A DNA stretch of 8,174 nt from CAZKEG01 sp964601575 (GTDB lineage: Bacteria > Desulfobacterota > Thermodesulfobacteria > Thermodesulfobacteriales > Thermodesulfatatoraceae). Positions 5,027-8,174 of the stretch are shown one piece after another. The position numbers and the translations under genes were made by a program. The notes under the pieces were generated by a model. That model worked only from the letters and a program-made list of their open reading frames with translations. It was not told where the DNA came from and did no database searches. Where the stretch lies: assembly GCA_964601575.1 (NCBI GenBank), contig CAZROA010000070.1, forward strand, positions 1 through 8,174. Direction: 5' to 3'. Position 1 is the stretch's first letter, and every line of letters begins with the position of its first letter.

Positions 5027-5988
5027 CCTCTAAGATAGGTACGGAGTTGATAGGCCTTCTTAAAGACCAAGAAGGCATCCAAAACCAAGACCACAGACCA
5101 AAAGACCAGCAAACCGTCTGCCTGGGGGCATAGGGCGTACCAGATAAGACCGGCCAAGCCCATAAGACCGAAGACTTTATCTTCCTTAGCCGAGTAAGGA
5201 CCTAAAAGGCCAAGGGCTTGGCGAGAAAACTCGGCAATTAAGATCAAAGGCACCACCAGCCAAAAACGCCCTAAAAAGGGCATGGCCAAAATAGAGGCTA
5301 TAGGTAGGGTGAAGGGAACGAATAAAATAAGGGCCCTTTGCGAAAAGAGAAAAGGCCAGGCCTTCTGAAGGTAATCAACTCCAGAAAGCCAGGTAAGGCA
5401 AAGGACTATAATCCCCAAGATCAGAGCAAGTTCTCTTTGGGGGAGAAAGGAAAGGAGGGGTAAGAGCAAGGACCAACCGGTCACCAAAAGCTTTTGTCTG
5501 GTCTTGAAATTGGTCCACCAGACGCCAGCCCCCATGATCAAGGCCACGGCCAAGAGGCCCCACCAGGACCAGGCAGGAAAGACTTGAACCACGACGATCA
5601 AGCCCGCGGCGAGCATCTGAACGGTGGTCTTTAGTTTGGCCAACCAACTAACTGGTAAATTCCCCGGAACCAATTGCCGTAAGCCGGTAATCAAAAATTC
5701 TCTGAGGAGGATAAGGAGGACCAGCCATAAGGGAAGGTAACGAAAACGGGCCAAAAGGAGATAAAAGACAGCAACAAAGATCTTATCAGCAATGGGATCA
5801 AGGAGGGCTCCGAGGCGGGTTACTCCTTGGCGACGGGCCAGTTTGCCATCGAAATAATCCGTAAGCCCCAGGAGCGAGGCCACCCCTAGGGCCGTGAGCT
5901 TGGCCGTTGGCCCGCCGTAAAAAAGGGCACAGGGTACCGGAATTAACAGAATCCGAAGGAGGGTCAGGCGATTAGCGGTAAGTCTCAT
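5023..5988 (-). CDS. pgsA: CDP-alcohol phosphatidyltransferase (PgsA-like) with extra membrane segments
   Basis: PgsA joins CDP-diacylglycerol and glycerol-3-phosphate to phosphatidylglycerophosphate, the committed step to phosphatidylglycerol and cardiolipin, in the inner membrane. The N-terminal NRLTLLRILLIP and the metal-binding motif D44-x2-D47-G48-x2-A51-R52-x7-G60-x3-D64-x3-D68 are present. The REF-LITGLRQL (96-106) and PVSWLAKLKTTVQM (112-125) segments are typical of PgsA rather than of PssA. The usual PgsA end (LTWLSGVDYL, about 198-207) is reached only after roughly 40 extra residues. A further 107 residues with 3-4 hydrophobic segments follow, so 321 residues replace the usual 180-200. 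The AR-to-G spacer is 7 rather than the common 8. Its ATG overlaps the upstream stop (ATGA), and its stop shares CTAG with the convergent gene. Confidence 0.87.
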   Translation of the reverse strand: MRLTANRLTLLRILLIPVPCALFYGGPTAKLTALGVASLLGLTDYFDGKLARRQGVTRLGALLDPIADKIFVAVFYLLLARFRYLPLWLVLLILLREFLITGLRQLVPGNLPVSWLAKLKTTVQMLAAGLIVVVQVFPAWSWWGLLAVALIMGAGVWWTNFKTRQKLLVTGWSLLLPLLSFLPQRELALILGIIVLCLTWLSGVDYLQKAWPFLFSQRALILFVPFTLPIASILAMPFLGRFWLVVPLILIAEFSRQALGLLGPYSAKEDKVFGLMGLAGLIWYALCPQADGLLVFWSVVLVLDAFLVFKKAYQLRTYLRG

Positions 5989-6380
5989 TCAAGGGCCTTT
6001 AATTGCTCCCATTTTTCTTTACACTCTCGGCACCTGGCTGCCCAGGGCATAATTTCCAGACGTTTTATTCTAAGCCACTTTCCGCAGTCTATACAACGAC
6101 CGTACTCACCAGTCTCCATCCGGATAAGGGCCTGCTCGATAGCTTCAAGCTCTCGGATCTTGGGCTCTAAAAGGGCAAGCAGGGTTTCCTCTTTGATATC
6201 AGCCAGGGCTAGATCCTCTTCTTCCTTGACCGTCTGGATCAAATCCTGATACTCTTCAGCCCCTTCCCGCCTTAGAGTCTCAATCACTTCTTGCCATAAT
6301 TCTTTCTTACGCTTGAGGAGCTTTTCTCGAAAATATTCCAGTTCGTCCTCGGTGAGCGGTCGGCGTTCTGGCTTACCCAT
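5985..6380 (-). CDS. TraR/DksA-family zinc-finger protein
   Basis: DksA-type proteins insert a coiled coil into the RNA polymerase secondary channel and, with ppGpp, tune transcription of rRNA and amino-acid genes. The 131-residue product has the right layout: an N-terminal helix, a long coiled coil (about 10-90) and a C4 zinc finger with Cys96, Cys99, Cys117 and Cys120 (CIDC-x17-CREC). The coiled-coil tip has E53-x2-D56-x-A58, close to the DxxDxA tip of E. coli DksA with Glu for the first Asp, so polymerase activity is plausible. The start at 6380 has AGGAGG four bases upstream. That ribosome site contains the stop codon of the preceding gene (TAGGAGG). Its stop overlaps pgsA by four bases. 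Whether it is the main DksA or a paralogue cannot be judged. Confidence 0.87.
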   Translation of the reverse strand: MGKPERRPLTEDELEYFREKLLKRKKELWQEVIETLRREGAEEYQDLIQTVKEEEDLALADIKEETLLALLEPKIRELEAIEQALIRMETGEYGRCIDCGKWLRIKRLEIMPWAARCRECKEKWEQLKALE

Positions 6381-6388
6381 AAGTCCTC

Positions 6389-6895
6389 CTAACGTACCCA
6401 GTAAACACGCACCAGTTTGTTACCTTCAGACCACTTAAAGGTAAGGTCACCTTTATAAGCCCGATAGACAGCGCGCCCCAGACGTTGAGCCAGATTTTCG
6501 GTGGTAGTCTCGATGACTGTACGCCCATCTTCTTCATAAGTAGCGATAATCTGTTGGAGGGGATTGTTTTGGCGAGCCCTTTCATATTCGTTGTTTATGA
6601 CCCGCATGATCTCTTCCTTATGTTTTTCAAAGAACTCTCCGGAAAGATAGAGATAGCCCATGGGATATCGATCAACGGCCTTCCGACACCCAGGACATAG
6701 ATATTTAGGAACTAAATCACTGTCTTTGAATTCCTGATAAAACTCCTCATCCAAAAGCCACCGTTTATCCCTAAAGACGGCATGACAACGGGGACAAATA
6801 GCCTCTCCTCCAGGCATTTTCTTAGGAAGATATGGATCATCTGTGCTCTGAAATTCTTGGGTCTCACTAAACCATTTACGACCTTTCCGACTCAT
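6389..6895 (-). CDS. BCAM0308-like protein with two CxxC knuckles
   Basis: The biochemical function is unknown. The 168-residue product resembles the family annotated as BCAM0308. It has a basic start (MSRKGRKW), then a four-cysteine metal site made of CPRC (34-37) and CPGC (67-70), followed by the RYPMGYLYLSGEFFEKHKEE segment (77-96). The C-terminal half (about 112-168), QQIIATYEEDGRTVIETTT, AQRLGRAVYRAYKGDLTF and VRVYWVR, looks like a small alpha/beta domain. The zinc knuckles recall ribosome-export or RNA-binding factors such as the NMD3 zinc region, but that link is loose. GGAGG lies four bases before the ATG and overlaps the hydrolase stop codon. It sits just upstream of the DksA-like gene with an 8-base gap, so both are probably translated from one message. 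Confidence 0.75.
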   Translation of the reverse strand: MSRKGRKWFSETQEFQSTDDPYLPKKMPGGEAICPRCHAVFRDKRWLLDEEFYQEFKDSDLVPKYLCPGCRKAVDRYPMGYLYLSGEFFEKHKEEIMRVINNEYERARQNNPLQQIIATYEEDGRTVIETTTENLAQRLGRAVYRAYKGDLTFKWSEGNKLVRVYWVR

Positions 6896-6903
6896 ACAGC
6901 CTC

Positions 6904-7668
6904 CTACTGCATTCTTTTTCTCCCAAATTTACCAACCATGCGATTCAATAGTTCGGCGATGGTCTCTGCGTAAAGCTTGCCACCCCGTTCGATGGTCTCT
7001 TCTCGTCGATAACCTGGCATAATCAAGAGGCGCTTGTTCCGCCCTGGACAAAAAATAAGCAATTTTTCCGTTTCGGGAAGAGAGATTTCTTTATCAAATT
7101 GGGCCTGAAAGATGAGTAGGGCCTTACGCCATTTCTTGATCCGCTCTACTATCTGAAAGGGATCTTCCCCGCTGGGAAGGCCTCGATAAGCAAGCCAGGC
7201 TGACCCGTCAATAATAGGGCTATCAAGAATAAGGGCCGAGACTTCACTTGCCCTTTCCACCGCTACGGTCAAGGCCACTCCGGCACCCAGGGAACGCCCA
7301 AGGAGGGCAATAATACTGCGTCGGCCTCGATCCTTAAGGAAATCTTTTAAATAATCAAAGGCCTTTAGGGCGTCTTGAAAAAGAGTTTCAAAGGAAGGTT
7401 CTCCCTCACCCCCTCCTTGACCTCGATAGCCGATCACGGCCAAAGAGACCCCAAACTCCCTCAAACTGTCTCCAAGACCATTATAATGTTCCGGGGTTTC
7501 ACCTTCAGCGTGGAAAAAAAAGACCGTCGGCCCGATTTCAGGAGAAAGATAAAGCCTTACTGGCAAATTTCCCCCAGTGAGAGGGACCTTGATCTCTTGA
7601 ACACCTTCTGGTGGGGGAGAAAGTTCATTCTGGGGCAGGAGATCCTTTAAAGTGGTCGATTTTTCCAT
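6904..7668 (-). CDS. Alpha/beta-hydrolase-fold protein lacking the expected catalytic histidine
   Basis: A 254-residue single-domain alpha/beta hydrolase fold, probably cytoplasmic as no signal is seen. The oxyanion-side strand is TVFFFHAEGETPEHY (48-62), followed by VIGYRGQGGGEG (78-89). The nucleophile elbow is GRSLGAG (124-130, Ser126). The acid strand is LLIFQAQFDKEI (185-195, probable acid Asp192). The strand that should end in the catalytic His reads LLIMPGYRREET (214-225), with no His, and the only histidines in the whole protein are His53 and His61. It may have lost activity, use another residue, or act as a binding protein. The start at 7668 lies 22 bases inside the preceding gene, with AGAGGA nearby, so it is coupled to it. 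Substrate unknown. Confidence 0.8.
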   Translation of the reverse strand: MEKSTTLKDLLPQNELSPPPEGVQEIKVPLTGGNLPVRLYLSPEIGPTVFFFHAEGETPEHYNGLGDSLREFGVSLAVIGYRGQGGGEGEPSFETLFQDALKAFDYLKDFLKDRGRRSIIALLGRSLGAGVALTVAVERASEVSALILDSPIIDGSAWLAYRGLPSGEDPFQIVERIKKWRKALLIFQAQFDKEISLPETEKLLIFCPGRNKRLLIMPGYRREETIERGGKLYAETIAELLNRMVGKFGRKRMQ

Positions 7669-8132
7669 TCCTCTTCCAACCTTTCCAGTTCTTCTTCTTT
7701 ACGTCGAATTTCTTCTTCCCATAGCTTGCGGCGCTCGTAAAGGGCTACTTCGGCGGCGATTAAGCGCTCTCGAAAACTTGGATGAGAAAGATAATTAAGC
7801 GCCACCTCCAAAAAGCGACTCTTTAGTTGTTCAAAGATGGTTTCCCTTTCTTTCTCATCGACAAAGGTTCGCTCTTTGCGATGTCGATAATAAACGCGGC
7901 CTTCTTCCTCTTCAAGGAAGATCTCGTAAAAATCAGGCCGCGAGAAGGCCTCTGGTGGGGGCTCGACCACGATTTGGGCCAACATCCCCACCAACCAGCG
8001 ATCCCCTGCCAAGCGACGAGAATAATCCCATATCTCTAAGACCAAACCATTTTCTAAAGTAATGGACTCAACCAATTGCCCCGGCCACCGAGGCTGATGT
8101 TTCTTAGTAGGCGGAAGCCATTCTACGGCCAC
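7647..8132 (-). CDS. Conserved-looking hypothetical protein with a C-terminal coiled coil
   Basis: I do not recognise a named gene. The 161-residue product is soluble. Residues 18-60 contain an aromatic, strand-like segment LENGLVLEIWDYSRRLAGDR (26-45) followed by WLVGMLAQIVVEPPPE. The middle has FYEIFLEEEEGRVYY (68-82). The end (about 125-157) is a highly charged Glu/Arg/Lys coiled coil. I believe similar proteins occur in deltaproteobacteria, but this needs a search. The start is GTG (8130-8132) with AGAGGTG seven bases upstream, because the nearby ATG is out of frame. It is the first gene visible in the minus-strand run. Its stop lies 22 bases into the hydrolase gene, so the two are translationally coupled. 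Confidence 0.7.
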   Translation of the reverse strand: MAVEWLPPTKKHQPRWPGQLVESITLENGLVLEIWDYSRRLAGDRWLVGMLAQIVVEPPPEAFSRPDFYEIFLEEEEGRVYYRHRKERTFVDEKERETIFEQLKSRFLEVALNYLSHPSFRERLIAAEVALYERRKLWEEEIRRKEEELERLEEEWKNRPL

Positions 8133-8160
8133 AATCTCACCTCTTTAATTTTTTGGGCCT

Positions 8161-8166
8161 ATTTTA
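8161..8166 (-). promoter_or_regulatory. Possible -10 element for the minus-strand operon
   Basis: On the minus strand TAAAAT lies 29 bases upstream of the GTG start, in the context TGTTAAAATAGG, and matches the -10 consensus in five of six bases. The -35 would fall at or beyond the end of the window, so the promoter cannot be confirmed. Confidence 0.3.
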
Positions 8167-8174
8167 ACAGAAAA

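Noticed and set aside
5375..5647. 90-residue minus-strand frame inside pgsA
   Set aside because: It is an alternative frame of the pgsA gene and lacks a start signal.
1..8174. CRISPR array or insertion sequence
   Set aside because: No regularly spaced repeats and no transposase gene or terminal inverted repeats were seen.

Overview
The window reads as the chromosome of a Gram-negative anaerobic bacterium, most likely a thermophilic sulfate or sulfur metaboliser of the Thermodesulfobacteriota (old Deltaproteobacteria). This is an inference from the gene set: a CooT-type nickel protein, a small ArgA-type N-acetylglutamate synthase with a C-terminal Cys cluster, a BCAM0308-type zinc protein, a DksA-like protein and a SPOR protein. 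Lys/Glu/Arg-rich proteins and very tight gene packing fit a thermophile. No single marker proves the genus.

Left edge (1-445): the only non-coding stretch longer than 300 bases. It holds the 3' half of a tRNA-Arg(UCU) gene (149-198) with no matching 5' half. This is the usual scar left by a tRNA-targeting integrase, so a mobile element probably lies to the left of the window and ends here. Two pairs of short direct repeats, each with an 11-bp period, lie just inside the element side. From 199 to 445 I see only an AT-rich inverted repeat and a possible minus-strand gene remnant.

Plus-strand genes (446-5026): trmO (tRNA m6t6A37 methyltransferase) and a secreted six-cysteine protein form a short unit, followed by a terminator-like hairpin. 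A second, tightly coupled unit follows: a CooT-family nickel protein, a His/Cys-rich small protein, argS, a membrane-anchored SPOR protein and a small ArgA-type acetyltransferase. Every junction in it overlaps or has a one-base gap. The unit combines arginine synthesis (ArgA) with arginine use (ArgS).

Minus-strand genes (8132-5023): a conserved hypothetical protein, an alpha/beta-hydrolase-fold protein that seems to lack its catalytic histidine, a BCAM0308-like four-cysteine protein, a TraR/DksA-type zinc-finger protein and an enlarged PgsA (phosphatidylglycerophosphate synthase). They form one operon-like run with overlaps or 8-base gaps. The two runs meet tail to tail at 5023-5026, where both TAG stop codons share one CTAG.

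Most genes are recognisable housekeeping or conserved genes. The parts most worth a second look are the integration scar, the nickel/His-Cys gene pair, the His-less hydrolase and the PgsA with extra membrane segments.
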